A DNA stretch of 46,975 nt from JANWZL01 sp041640815 (GCA_041640815.1 JBEPZO010000014.1:1-46975), one strand, 5' to 3'. Numbered from the stretch's first letter, positions 18,173 through 27,389 are shown. The notes: a model not told the origin generated them from the letters alone. Made by a program: numbers and translations.

Positions 18173-20659
18173 TCAAATGTCGAGATTGCGCACGCCCAGG
18201 GCGTTGCGCTCGATAAAGCTGCGGCGTGGCTCGACCTCCTCACCCATGAGGGTCGTAAAGATCTCGTCAGCGGCGATGGCGTCCTCGATCTGCACCTTGA
18301 GCAGGCGACGGGCAGCCGGGTCCATGGTCGTCTCCCAGAGCTGTTCGGGATTCATCTCGCCCAATCCCTTGTAGCGTTGAATGCTCAGATTCTTCTTGAC
18401 GTCCTCCAGCAGCCAATCCATGGCCTGCTTGAAGTCTAGGACGGCAGCGCGCGCCTCGCCGCGGCGGATCTCGGCCCCTGCGCCGATGAGACCAGAGAGA
18501 ATGGCCGCCGTCTGCCGCAGGGGCTCATAGTCGCCGCCCTCGATGAATTGTGCGTCGAGCGAGGTGGTGGTGCGATTGCCATGGCGGCTCTTGACGATCT
18601 CCAGCCGCCAGTACTCATTGTCCTCTTCTTTCTGCAGGCTGATGCTGACCGGACCGAGCTTGCTCAGCTCGCGCCGCAAGTGCTCGGCGGCCGTTTGTGC
18701 AGCGCGCTCGCTCGCGAGGTTAATCGGCGGCACACGCAGCAGCGCATAGAGCACGTCCTGGTCCATGCGCCGGCCTAGCCGCTCGATGACCGCCTCGGCC
18801 AGCAAGAATTGGCGCGCGATCTTGTCGAAGCCCTCGCCCGTGATCGGTTCCGCCCCCGCCGACGGCACCAGCGCCGCATCCTTGAGCGCCAGGCGCAGCA
18901 GGAATTGCTTCAGTTCGTGGTCGTCCTTGAGGTAGGTCTCGGTCTTGCCCTGCCTGACCTTGTACAACGGCGGCTGGGCGATGTAGATGTGGCCGCGCTC
19001 GACCAGTTCCGGCATCTGACGGTAGAAGAAGGTGAGCAGCAGGGTGCGGATATGGGAGCCGTCGACGTCGGCGTCGGTCATGATGATGATGCGGTGGTAG
19101 CGCAGCTTCGAGGGATCGTAGTCATCCTTGCCGATGCCCGTGCCCAGGGCAGTGATCAAGGTGGCCACCTCGGCCGAGGAGAGCATCTTGTCGAAGCGCG
19201 CCTTCTCCACGTTGAGGATCTTGCCCTTGAGCGGCAGCACGGCCTGGAACTTGCGGTCTCGCCCTTGCTTGGCCGAGCCACCGGCAGAATCCCCCTCGAC
19301 CAGGTAGAGCTCGCATAGCGCAGGATCCTTCTCCTGACAATCGGCAAGCTTGCCAGGCAGGCCAGCGGAGTCGAGCACGCCCTTGCGTCGCGTCATCTCG
19401 CGCGCCTTGCGCGCCGCCTCGCGGGCGCGCGCGGCCTCTACGATCTTGGCACAGATGACCTTGGCATCCTGCGGTTTCTCGAGCAGGAATTCGGCGAGCT
19501 TCTGCGCCACGATCTCCTCCACCGCCGCCCTCGCCTCGCTGGATACCAGCTTCATCTTGGTCTGCGAGGAAAACTTCGGATCGGGCATCTTCACCGACAG
19601 CACGCACGCCAGACCCTCGCGCATGTCGTCGCCGGTGATCTCCACCTTGGCCTTCTTGGCAATCTCGTTTTCCTCGATGTATTTGTTGATGACCCGCGTC
19701 ATGGCGGCACGCAGCCCCGTCAGGTGCGTGCCACCGTCCGACTGCGGGATGTTGTTGGTAAAGCACAGCACCTGCTCCTGGTAGCTATCGTTCCACTGCA
19801 TCGCCACCTCGACCGTGATCGGCACCCCCGTGGAGGTGCTCACGCCGCTGGCGTAGAACACGTTGGGATGCAGGACCGTCTTGTTGCGGTTGATGTATTC
19901 GACGAAGCCCTTGACGCCGCCGGAAAAGGCGAAACTTTCGTGCCGGCCATCGCGTTCGTCGATCAGCTCGATCTTGACGCCATTGTTGAGAAAGGACAGC
20001 TCGCGGATGCGCTTGGCCAGGATCTCGTAGTGATATTCGACGCGGCCGAAGATCTCCTCGTCGGCCAGAAAATGCACCTCCGTGCCGCGCCGGTTGGTCT
20101 CCCCCACCACGCGCATGGGCGACACTTCGACCCCGTTTTGGATCTCGATGAGGCGATCCTGAGGCACGCCACGGTGAAACTCCATGAAATAGTGTTTGCC
20201 ATCGCGGCGGATGTTGAGCTTGAGCCATTTCGACAGGGCATTGACACAGGACACGCCCACGCCATGCAGGCCACCCGACACCTTGTAGCTGTTCTGATTG
20301 AATTTGCCGCCGGCATGCAGGACGCACATCACGATCTCGGCAGCCGAGCGCTTGGGCTCATGCTTGTCATCGAACTTGATCCCGACCGGGATGCCGCGGC
20401 CGTTGTCGCTCACGGTGATGGAGTTGTCGGCATGGATGATGACCTTGATGTCGTCGCAGTAGCCGGCCAAGGCCTCGTCGATGGCGTTATCCAACACCTC
20501 GAACACCATGTGATGCAGGCCTGTGCCGTCTTGGGTGTCGCCGATGTACATGCCGGGCCGCTTGCGCACCGCTTCCAGGCCTTCGAGCTGCTGGATGCTG
20601 GACTCGTCGTAGGTGTCGGCGCCGGCGTGATGGTTGGTTTGGGGTTCCACGTGAAACAT
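18173..20659 (-). CDS. gyrB: DNA gyrase subunit B
   Basis: GyrB is the ATPase half of gyrase, which introduces negative supercoils. The 828-residue product contains the Bergerat ATP site (ITVSDNGRGIPVG), GGLHGVGVSCVNAL, the TOPRIM motif EGDSAGGSAKQGRDR and the acidic metal site region MTDADVDGSHIRT. The C-terminal RRSFIERNALGVRNLDI is the classical GyrB end. The N-terminus is MFHVEPQTNHHAGADTYDE, and the first codons coincide with a parS-like sequence. GGAGG precedes the start. It is third in dnaA-dnaN-gyrB, 82 nt behind dnaN. Confidence 0.97.
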   Translation of the reverse strand: MFHVEPQTNHHAGADTYDESSIQQLEGLEAVRKRPGMYIGDTQDGTGLHHMVFEVLDNAIDEALAGYCDDIKVIIHADNSITVSDNGRGIPVGIKFDDKHEPKRSAAEIVMCVLHAGGKFNQNSYKVSGGLHGVGVSCVNALSKWLKLNIRRDGKHYFMEFHRGVPQDRLIEIQNGVEVSPMRVVGETNRRGTEVHFLADEEIFGRVEYHYEILAKRIRELSFLNNGVKIELIDERDGRHESFAFSGGVKGFVEYINRNKTVLHPNVFYASGVSTSTGVPITVEVAMQWNDSYQEQVLCFTNNIPQSDGGTHLTGLRAAMTRVINKYIEENEIAKKAKVEITGDDMREGLACVLSVKMPDPKFSSQTKMKLVSSEARAAVEEIVAQKLAEFLLEKPQDAKVICAKIVEAARAREAARKAREMTRRKGVLDSAGLPGKLADCQEKDPALCELYLVEGDSAGGSAKQGRDRKFQAVLPLKGKILNVEKARFDKMLSSAEVATLITALGTGIGKDDYDPSKLRYHRIIIMTDADVDGSHIRTLLLTFFYRQMPELVERGHIYIAQPPLYKVRQGKTETYLKDDHELKQFLLRLALKDAALVPSAGAEPITGEGFDKIARQFLLAEAVIERLGRRMDQDVLYALLRVPPINLASERAAQTAAEHLRRELSKLGPVSISLQKEEDNEYWRLEIVKSRHGNRTTTSLDAQFIEGGDYEPLRQTAAILSGLIGAGAEIRRGEARAAVLDFKQAMDWLLEDVKKNLSIQRYKGLGEMNPEQLWETTMDPAARRLLKVQIEDAIAADEIFTTLMGEEVEPRRSFIERNALGVRNLDI
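20643..20658. promoter_or_regulatory. parS-like centromere site overlapping gyrB start codon
   Basis: Read on the minus strand, the 16-mer is TGTTTCACGTGGAACC. It matches the parS form TGTTTCACGTGGAACA at 15 of 16 positions and keeps the TTCACGTGGAA core. It begins at the second base of the gyrB ATG and specifies residues Met-Phe-His-Val-Glu. ParB binds such sites near oriC to build the partition complex. I found no other match in the window. Confidence 0.7.
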
Positions 20660-20741
20660 TCCTCCCTAACGCAGTGCAGGCCACCGATGGCGGCCAACCA
20701 CCGCTCGAAGCTCGACGCAGGGCGGCAAGGCGCGCCTGCCT

Positions 20742-21848
20742 CTAGATTCGCATCGGCATGACGACGTAGCGGAAATTTTCGTCTCCCGGGATAGTGAGCA
20801 GCATGGAACTCGTGGCATCACCGAAGCTGCACTGGATCTGGTCACCATCGAGATTGTTCAACACGTCCTGTAGATACTGGACGTTGAAGCTGATATCGAG
20901 CGGCTCGTTCTGATAGTCGACGTCCAGTTCCTCCTGCGCCTCTTCCTGCTCGTTGTTGCTGCAGGAAAGCCGCAAACAGCCGTGCGTCAAGGCCAGGCGC
21001 ACGCCCCGATACTTCTCATTGGTCAAGATCGCCGCTCGGGCGAGGGCTTGGCTGAAGCGCTGCCGCTCGATCTGCAAGACCTTCTCGTAGCCGCTTGGAA
21101 TCACCCGCTGATAATCGGGGAACTTGCCATCGATGACCTTGCTGCATAACTCGAAGCCAGGGTGCGTGAGCATCACCTGATTCCTGGCCAACTGCACTTC
21201 CACCGGCGTCTCGTCGTCGCCCAGGAGCTTGGTCAGTTCTTGCACCGTCTTGCGCGGCAGGATGACATCGATGCCCTGCTGCGGGGCCTGCTCGAGGGGC
21301 GTGGCATCCACGGCCAAACGGTGACCATCGGTGGCCGCCACCACCAGGCGATCGCCTTGCAGCGAGATGAGCATGCCGTTGAGGTAATAGCGGATGTCCT
21401 GCACCGCCATGGCGTATTGCACGCGCGCGAGCAGATGGCGTAGCCGTCCCTGCGCGAGCTGTAAGCGCACCGTCTCGCCATCGGCGAGCTGCATGCGCGG
21501 AAAATCCCGCGCCGGCAGGGTCTGCAGGCTGAAGCGGCTCTTCCCCGCCTTGAGCTTCAGATGCTCGGAATCTAGCTCCAGCCTGATCACCTCGCCATCG
21601 GGCAGGGCACGGCAGATATCGAGCAGCTTGCGCGCCGACACCGTGAATGCCATGCCGGCAGCCGCGATCGCATCGACCCAAGTGGTGATCTGCAACTCCA
21701 AGTCCGTCGCCACCAGGGCTGTGCGATCGGCAGCGGCCTCGATCAGCACATTGGCGAGGATGGGCAGCGTTTGTTTGCGCTCGACAACACCGACGGCAGC
21801 CTGCAGGGGTCTCAACAAGCTATCTCTGCGTGTCTCGAATACAAGCAT
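20742..21848 (-). CDS. dnaN: DNA polymerase III beta subunit (sliding clamp)
   Basis: DnaN is the ring-shaped processivity clamp of the replicative polymerase. The 368-residue product has three clamp domains. It shows KRDSLLRPLQ-type N-terminal residues (FETRRDSLLRPLQAAVGVVE), TDGHRLAV in the middle and the C-terminal hydrophobic pocket end YVVMPMRI. The ATG at 21848 lies 200 nt downstream of the dnaA stop, across an AT-rich gap with a DnaA box. Gene order dnaA-dnaN-gyrB, without recF between dnaN and gyrB, is common in betaproteobacteria. Confidence 0.96.
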   Translation of the reverse strand: MLVFETRRDSLLRPLQAAVGVVERKQTLPILANVLIEAAADRTALVATDLELQITTWVDAIAAAGMAFTVSARKLLDICRALPDGEVIRLELDSEHLKLKAGKSRFSLQTLPARDFPRMQLADGETVRLQLAQGRLRHLLARVQYAMAVQDIRYYLNGMLISLQGDRLVVAATDGHRLAVDATPLEQAPQQGIDVILPRKTVQELTKLLGDDETPVEVQLARNQVMLTHPGFELCSKVIDGKFPDYQRVIPSGYEKVLQIERQRFSQALARAAILTNEKYRGVRLALTHGCLRLSCSNNEQEEAQEELDVDYQNEPLDISFNVQYLQDVLNNLDGDQIQCSFGDATSSMLLTIPGDENFRYVVMPMRI

Positions 21849-22048
21849 GTGTATTTACCTGATCGTGGAGTTGGTGGTGGACCTTCCTGCTGGATAACTT
21901 GAATTTTTATTTTGTACTCAATAAGTTAGGTGAACAACTTTGCTGTGAATAAACCCTGCGCACAGGCAGGAGATTCAGTGAAAAACTCGTTTGCTTGGCG
22001 CGCCGCTAGCGTAAATATTCGCAACAACTTGCGGATATGTGCACAGAC
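21849..22048. other. dnaA-dnaN intergenic region, candidate origin or DnaA control region
   Basis: This 200-nt gap is conspicuously AT-rich between about 21896 and 21945 in an otherwise high-GC window. It holds one perfect DnaA box (21944-21952). A 7/9 match, TTATCCAGC, lies on the minus strand at 21889-21897. Looser matches lie near 22037-22052. One strong box is few for an oriC, so this could be the origin or only an autoregulatory site for dnaN/dnaA. Confidence 0.4.
21944..21952 (-). promoter_or_regulatory. DnaA box, exact consensus
   Basis: TGTGAATAA on the plus strand is TTATTCACA on the minus strand, a full match to TTATNCACA. It lies next to an AT-rich segment in the dnaA-dnaN gap. 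Confidence 0.65.
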
Positions 22049-23404
22049 TTATCCTGTTAGGACTTGCACCAGTAGGTTGTGGTCGCGACGCAACGTGGGA
22101 TCGGTTTTGCGCAGGGCTTCGATTCTGCGGCAAGCGTGCAACACGGTGGTGTGATCACGCCCACCGAAAGCTTGACCGATTTCTGGAAGCGACATATCGG
22201 TCAGTTCCTTGGCGAGGAACATGGCCATCTGACGCGGGCGCGCGAGATTACGGTTGCGCTTTTTCGAGTACATATCGGCCACCTTGATCTTGTAGAAATC
22301 GGCCACGGTCTTTTGGATGTTCTCGATCGAGATCTGGCGGTTCTGAACGGCCAACAAGTCCTTCAGGGCTTCTTTGGCAAGCTCGACGGTAATAGGTTGC
22401 TTTTGGAAGCGGGCATAAGCGATGACGCGCTTCAACGCTCCCTCTAGCTCACGCACGTTGGAACGGATCTGCTTGGCGATGAAAAAGGCGGTGGCATCGT
22501 CGAGTACCTCGCCTTCCAAGCGAGCTTTATTTTGCAAGATCGCTACGCGCATCTCCAGCTCTGGCGGCTCGAGCATAACCGTAAGCCCCCAGCTAAAGCG
22601 CGATTTTAGGCGCTCTTCTATGCCTTCCAAGTCTTTGGGGAAGGTGTCGCTGGTGATGATGACCTGCTTGTGTGCCTCGATCAGGCTGTTGAAGGTGTAG
22701 AAGAACTCTTCCTGCGTGCGGTCCTTGTTAGCGAAGAACTGGATGTCGTCGATCAGCAGCACGTCCAGGCTGTCGTAGCGGCGCCGGAAGTCCTCGAAAG
22801 CTTTGCTGCGGATGGCACGGATCATGTCGGAAAAGTAGCGCTCGGCATGAATGTAGCGCACATTGGCTGTTGGATTGCTTTCCAACACACGATTGCCTAT
22901 GGCCTGAATGAGATGGGTCTTGCCGAGACCTACACCGCCGTAGACGAACAGGGGGTTGTAGCTCGCGCCTGGATTGTCTGCGACTTGCAGCGCGGCGGCG
23001 CGCGCCAGGTCGTTGGCTTTGCCACGCACGAAGGTATCGAAGGTGAACAGGGGATTGAGCCGTGTGTGTTCAGCCGCGCCGTTGCTCAGGGTCTTGGCGT
23101 TGATCGGCCTCTGCGGCGCACGCTGGGCGGAGGTCTCGCCATTGGCCGCTTTGGCTGGTATAGCGCTGGGGTTGGCCAAGGTCAGGGTAATGGCCACCTT
23201 GCGCGCGAAATAGCGCTCTGCCAGCGCCTCGATATCCTGGAGGAAACGATCCTTGACCCACTGTAGCACGAAGCGGTTGGGCGCTGTGACCAGCACCTCA
23301 TCATCGTTTTCCTGCACCGTAAGCGGTTTCAGCCAGGTATTGAGCTGCTGGTTATTGAGTGTCTGCTCGAAATGGGTAAGACAATGGCTCCAAAAACCAC
23401 TCAT
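22049..23404 (-). CDS. dnaA: Chromosomal replication initiator DnaA
   Basis: DnaA binds DnaA boxes at oriC and opens the duplex. The 451-residue product has the N-terminal domain I (FWSHCLTHFEQTLNNQQLNTW), a variable linker, the AAA+ domain with Walker A GGVGLGKTHLIQAIG and Walker B VLLIDDIQFFANK, and the C-terminal DNA-binding domain with the signature FGGRDHTTVLHACRRIEAL. It is divergent from rpmH across 242 nt, the usual arrangement near oriC. Confidence 0.97.
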   Translation of the reverse strand: MSGFWSHCLTHFEQTLNNQQLNTWLKPLTVQENDDEVLVTAPNRFVLQWVKDRFLQDIEALAERYFARKVAITLTLANPSAIPAKAANGETSAQRAPQRPINAKTLSNGAAEHTRLNPLFTFDTFVRGKANDLARAAALQVADNPGASYNPLFVYGGVGLGKTHLIQAIGNRVLESNPTANVRYIHAERYFSDMIRAIRSKAFEDFRRRYDSLDVLLIDDIQFFANKDRTQEEFFYTFNSLIEAHKQVIITSDTFPKDLEGIEERLKSRFSWGLTVMLEPPELEMRVAILQNKARLEGEVLDDATAFFIAKQIRSNVRELEGALKRVIAYARFQKQPITVELAKEALKDLLAVQNRQISIENIQKTVADFYKIKVADMYSKKRNRNLARPRQMAMFLAKELTDMSLPEIGQAFGGRDHTTVLHACRRIEALRKTDPTLRRDHNLLVQVLTG

Positions 23405-23589
23405 GTTTGTGCGGTCGTTGACTGCCTGAAGATAGACGTGGCTAGGGTACCATGAGGGTGGGGCACGCAGGGAGGAGAGCTTGTCGCTCGCAGGCGTTAG
23501 CTCGATCTAACCTGGCCGCGACAACCCTCTCAGCACCAACCGCTTTCGATTTTAGCACGAGCTATCCGCCTGGTAACGGTAAAACTTCC

Positions 23590-23619
23590 TTGACAAGGGT
23601 AATGTTTTTTTAGTTTACT
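23590..23619 (+). promoter_or_regulatory. Probable rpmH promoter
   Basis: A perfect -35 TTGACA (23590-23595) is followed after 18 nt by TTTACT (23614-23619), a four-of-six -10 match, about 28 nt upstream of rpmH. A TTGTACACA at 23627-23635 matches the DnaA box at eight of nine positions and would sit at the transcript start. DnaA could therefore touch this promoter. Confidence 0.5.
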
Positions 23620-23646
23620 CATGGATTTGTACACATAGGCCTGAAC

Positions 23647-23781
23647 ATGAAACGGACATACCAACCTTCTGTGATCCGTCGCAAGCGCACCCACGGCTTT
23701 CGTGCCCGCATGAAGACCAAGACGGGTCGGGCGGTCATCAACGCTCGCCGCGCCAAGGGGCGCAAGCGACTCGCGGTTTGA
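23647..23781 (+). CDS. rpmH: 50S ribosomal protein L34
   Basis: The 44-residue basic protein MKRTYQPSVIRRKRTHGF... ends with NARRAKGRKRLAV and is an unmistakable L34, a component of the large ribosomal subunit. It starts the plus-strand run rpmH-rnpA-yidC-mnmE, divergent from dnaA. Its stop overlaps the likely TTG start of rnpA. Confidence 0.98.
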   Translation: MKRTYQPSVIRRKRTHGFRARMKTKTGRAVINARRAKGRKRLAV

Positions 23782-24197
23782 CGGTAGCCAAAGCCCGCCC
23801 ACTCGGGTTGGGCAAGGACAAAATCCTGCGCAAAGCGGATGACTTCTCATCCGTGTTTCGCGCTCAATCGGTCATCCGGGGCAGTTGCGTGGACCTCTAC
23901 ACCCGCCCTAACGGCCTTGCCCACCCCCGGCTTGGCCTGATCGTCTCCCGCCGCTTAGTCCCCCTTGCCGCGCGCAGAAACCGCTACAAGCGGCTCATGC
24001 GCGAGGGCTTCCGCCTCAAGCAGCATGAGCTTGGCAGCCTGGACGTCGTGGCTCGGCTCAAGTCAGCCTGCCCGTTCGACCAGTTCCGCGCGGAATTCGC
24101 CTCGCTTTTGGGTCGCTGCCGCGCCACGAAGCGCTTGGCAACGGCCGAGCCAGCATCGTGTTCAAGCACCTCGGGTCATGACCTGCCGCGCTCCTGA
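23778..24197 (+). CDS. rnpA: Ribonuclease P protein component
   Basis: RnpA is the protein cofactor of RNase P, which removes 5' leaders from pre-tRNA. The 139-residue product shows ILRKADDFSSVF at the start of the fold, LGLIVSRRLVPLAARRN and the family signature RNRYKRLMREGFR. The likely start is TTG 23778, overlapping the rpmH stop by four bases (TTGA). A TTG at 23808 is an alternative. The last 25 residues after RLATAEP look unstructured. No yidD reading frame follows, although this gene usually lies between rnpA and yidC. Confidence 0.92.
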   Translation: MTVAKARPLGLGKDKILRKADDFSSVFRAQSVIRGSCVDLYTRPNGLAHPRLGLIVSRRLVPLAARRNRYKRLMREGFRLKQHELGSLDVVARLKSACPFDQFRAEFASLLGRCRATKRLATAEPASCSSTSGHDLPRS

Positions 24198-24279
24198 TCA
24201 AACCAGCGCAGGTCCTGCATGGCCCAATGAAAACTCTGTCGGCCCGTATGCACAGGATCTGACGCGCAGAGAGCAATCC

Positions 24280-24298
24280 GGATAGCGTTTGGCTATCC
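24280..24298 (+). terminator. Small hairpin between rnpA and yidC
   Basis: GGATAGC pairs with GCTATCC around a five-base loop. No T-run follows, so it may be a processing or weak pausing signal rather than a true terminator. Confidence 0.3.
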
Positions 24299-24318
24299 CT
24301 GTCATGAGCAGCTCGTAA

Positions 24319-25980
24319 ATGGACACGCAACGCCTCATCGCTTTCATCGTCTTTTCCTTTTCGCTTCTCATGCTCTGGGAGGCTTGGCAAGACTATAACC
24401 GGCCCAAGCCTGTCCCGGCGTCCGCCAAGGCCCAAGCCTCACCTCAGACCGATGAGGTAAATGCGGATTTGCCTACCCCGGGTGAGGGCCTCAAGCGGAC
24501 GACGGCGCTGCCGACAGCGAGCACGCCTAGCCAAGGCCCTCGGGCCATCGTCAAGACCGACGTCATCGAAGCGGTCATCGACGCCCATGGCGGTGACATC
24601 CGCCAACTGACCCTCAAGGCCTACCGCGACAACGTCGATGACCAGAAGCCCTTCGTCCTGTTCGAGGAAAAACCTGGACGCCCCTACCATGCCCAGTCTG
24701 GTCTCATCGGCGAGGGTCTGCCCAGCCATAAGTCGGTCTATACGCTTGAGGCGGGGGAATACACCCTGAGCCCCGGCCAGGATGTCCTGCGCGTGGCCTT
24801 GCGCTACAAGAGTGACCAGGCCGAGGTCACCAAGACCTATGTCTTCCGCCGCGGCAGCTACCTCGTCGAGGTGCTGCACACGTTGCGCAACCTCAGCAGC
24901 GCGCCGCTCGTCGGCTACCCTTACTATCAGTTCTTGCGCCACGGTGAGCCGCCGGCGGGGGAGTCGGCCTTCATCTATACCTATACCGGGCCAGCGATTT
25001 ACACCGAGGCGGGCAAGTTTCAAAAGGCAAGTTTCGAGGACATCGCCAAGGGCAAGCAAGCGCACGTGCGCGAGGCGAACGATGGCTGGCTTGCCATGGT
25101 GCAGCACCACTTTGTCGCGGCCTGGCTAGCGCCCGACCCTGCTGCCGCATTCAAGCGCGAATTCCGCACCGATAGCCTAGGCGATGGCCTCTATCGCGCC
25201 AGCATGCTCACCCCAGCAGTAGCGCTCGCGCCGGGTGAGGAGAAGACGATATCGATGCGCCTCTATGCCGGCCCGCAAGAGTTGGAAAAGCTCAAGGCCC
25301 TGGCGCCTGGGCTGCAGTATGTGGTCGATTACGGCATCTTCACCGTTTTGGCCTATCCGCTGTTTTTGCTGCTGAACTGGCTCAAAGGCCTGGTCGGCAA
25401 CTGGGGCGTGGCCATCATCCTGCTGACCGTGCTGATCAAGCTGATCTTCTATCCGCTGTCGGCCGCCAGCTACAAGTCCATGGCGCAGATGCGCAAGCTC
25501 GCGCCGCGCCTGCAAGCGCTTAAGGAACGCTATGGCGACGACCGGCAAAAGCTGCACGAGGCGATGATGAAGATCTATCAAGAAGAAAAGATCAATCCCC
25601 TCGGCGGTTGCCTGCCCATCCTGGTGCAAATCCCGGTGTTCATCGCCCTGTATTGGGTGCTGCTGGGTGCCGTCGAACTCCGGCAAGCGCCCTTTGCGCT
25701 GTGGATCAAAGACTTGTCGGCGCCCGACCCGTATTACATCCTGCCCTTGATCATGGCCGCGACCATGTTCGTGCAGATGAAGATGAGCCCGACGCCGCCC
25801 GACCCGGTGCAGGCGAAGGTGATGCTGATCATGCCCATCGTCTTCTCGGTGTTCTTCTTCTTCTTCCCGGCAGGGCTGGTGCTCTACTGGCTGGTGAACA
25901 ACGTGCTCTCCATCGTGCAGCAGTGGCGCATCAACCACGTCATCGAGCGCGCCGGCGCGCATGCCAAGCCCAGGAAGTGA
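24319..25980 (+). CDS. yidC: Membrane protein insertase YidC
   Basis: YidC inserts and folds inner-membrane proteins, alone or with SecYEG. The 553-residue Gram-negative form starts with a membrane anchor (MDTQRLIAFIVFSFSLLMLW). A large periplasmic domain follows (about 60-335). The conserved five-helix core begins at NWGVAIILLTVLIKLIFYPL, with the cytoplasmic hairpin MAQMRKLAPRLQALKERYGD. Helices ILPLIMAATMFVQMKMSP and VFFFFFPAGLVLYWLVNN follow. It ends in a basic tail. The stop overlaps the mnmE start by 20 nt. Confidence 0.97.
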   Translation: MDTQRLIAFIVFSFSLLMLWEAWQDYNRPKPVPASAKAQASPQTDEVNADLPTPGEGLKRTTALPTASTPSQGPRAIVKTDVIEAVIDAHGGDIRQLTLKAYRDNVDDQKPFVLFEEKPGRPYHAQSGLIGEGLPSHKSVYTLEAGEYTLSPGQDVLRVALRYKSDQAEVTKTYVFRRGSYLVEVLHTLRNLSSAPLVGYPYYQFLRHGEPPAGESAFIYTYTGPAIYTEAGKFQKASFEDIAKGKQAHVREANDGWLAMVQHHFVAAWLAPDPAAAFKREFRTDSLGDGLYRASMLTPAVALAPGEEKTISMRLYAGPQELEKLKALAPGLQYVVDYGIFTVLAYPLFLLLNWLKGLVGNWGVAIILLTVLIKLIFYPLSAASYKSMAQMRKLAPRLQALKERYGDDRQKLHEAMMKIYQEEKINPLGGCLPILVQIPVFIALYWVLLGAVELRQAPFALWIKDLSAPDPYYILPLIMAATMFVQMKMSPTPPDPVQAKVMLIMPIVFSVFFFFFPAGLVLYWLVNNVLSIVQQWRINHVIERAGAHAKPRK

Positions 25981-27298
25981 GCCGATTGCCGCCATCGCAA
26001 CCGCGCCTGGTCGCGGCGGCATAGGGATCGTGCGTGTGTCTGGCGGCGATTTGAGCGCGCTCATCGCCGGCATCGTCGGACGCCCGCTCAAGCCGCGTCA
26101 TGCCACCTACACGCGCTTCTTGGACGCCAGCGGCCAGGCCCTCGACGAGGGCATAGCCCTTTACTACACCGCCCCGGCGTCTTTCACGGGCGAGGAGGTC
26201 TTGGAGCTGCAAGGCCATGGCGGCCCGCAAGTGCTCGAGATGGTCCTCGAGCGTTGCCTGGAACTGGGCGCCCGCCTGGCCGAACCGGGCGAGTTCTCGC
26301 GGCGCGCCTTCCTCAATGGCAAGATCGATTTGGCCCAGGCCGAGGCCATCGCCGACCTGATCGAGGCACAGAGTCGGCAAGCGGCGCGCAGCGCCATGCG
26401 CTCGCTGCAAGGGGAGTTTTCTCAGGCGGTGCACGCCCTGGTGGAGGCGATCATCCACCTGCGCACCCTCGTGGAGGCCTGCCTCGATTTCCCGGAGGAA
26501 GAGATCGGCGGTTTGGACCAGTACGATCTCTCTGGCCAGCTCGAGGACATCCTGAAGCGCTTGCAAGCGGTGCAACGGCGCGCCCGGCAAGGGGCCTTGC
26601 TGCGGCAAGGTCTGAGCGTGGTATTGATCGGCCAGCCCAATGTAGGTAAGTCCTCACTTCTAAACCGGCTCGCCGGCTATGAGGCGGCCATCGTCACCGA
26701 CATCGCCGGCACCACCCGCGACACGGTGCGCGAGGCGATCCAGATCGAAGGCATCCCCATCCACGTGGTGGACACCGCCGGGCTCAGGGAAACGACCGAC
26801 CCGGTCGAGGCACAGGGCATCGCTCGCACCTGGGATGCCGTGGCCAAGGCCGATGTGGCCTTGTTGCTGGTCGATGCCACGCTCGGCGTGTCGCAGCGTG
26901 AAGCCGAAATCCTCGCCGCCCTGCCCGATATCCCGCTCATCACGGTGCACAACAAGATCGACCTCACCCAGGAAGCGGCCAGAATCTCTGCCGATGGCCG
27001 TGAGCTGTGGCTTTCCGCCAAGCTCGGCACCGGTGTCGAGCTGCTGAAGCAGCAATTGCTCAAGCTGGCGGGTTGGCAGCCGGTGGGTGAGGGCAGCTTC
27101 ATGGCCCGCGCCCGCCACCTCGCCGCCCTGCAGAAGGCAGCCACCCACCTTGCCAATGCCCGCGACAAGCTCAGCATGCTCGAACTCTTCGCCGAGGAAC
27201 TGCGCCTGGCGCAAGAGGCCCTCGCCACCATCACCGGGGAATTTACCGCCGATGACCTTTTGGGCGAAATCTTTAGCCGCTTCTGTGTAGGCAAGTAG
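25961..27298 (+). CDS. mnmE: tRNA modification GTPase MnmE (TrmE)
   Basis: MnmE works with MnmG to install the 5-carboxymethylaminomethyl group on U34 of certain tRNAs. The 445-residue product has the N-terminal tetrahydrofolate-binding domain (IAAIATAPGRGGIGIVRVSG). A helical domain and the inserted G domain follow, with G1 GQPNVGKSS, G3 DTAG and G4 NKID. It has the invariant C-terminal CVGK. The start ATG lies inside the last codons of yidC. In many relatives mnmG follows; here a convergent MscS gene follows instead. Confidence 0.96.
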   Translation: MPSPGSEPIAAIATAPGRGGIGIVRVSGGDLSALIAGIVGRPLKPRHATYTRFLDASGQALDEGIALYYTAPASFTGEEVLELQGHGGPQVLEMVLERCLELGARLAEPGEFSRRAFLNGKIDLAQAEAIADLIEAQSRQAARSAMRSLQGEFSQAVHALVEAIIHLRTLVEACLDFPEEEIGGLDQYDLSGQLEDILKRLQAVQRRARQGALLRQGLSVVLIGQPNVGKSSLLNRLAGYEAAIVTDIAGTTRDTVREAIQIEGIPIHVVDTAGLRETTDPVEAQGIARTWDAVAKADVALLLVDATLGVSQREAEILAALPDIPLITVHNKIDLTQEAARISADGRELWLSAKLGTGVELLKQQLLKLAGWQPVGEGSFMARARHLAALQKAATHLANARDKLSMLELFAEELRLAQEALATITGEFTADDLLGEIFSRFCVGK

Positions 27299-27328
27299 CG
27301 AATCGTCCTGGCCTAAGCTTGGACTGGC

Positions 27329-27360
27329 CGATGGCCTGGTCATAGCGATGGCCTGGTCAT
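27329..27360 (+). repeat. Short direct repeat, 15 nt twice
   Basis: CGATGGCCTGGTCAT occurs at 27329-27343 and 27346-27360, separated by two bases, in the convergent gap between mnmE and the MscS gene. It is probably a slippage duplication; no function is evident. Confidence 0.7.
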
Positions 27361-27389
27361 GGTGTGGTTTTCGTTACGTTAAGATACGC

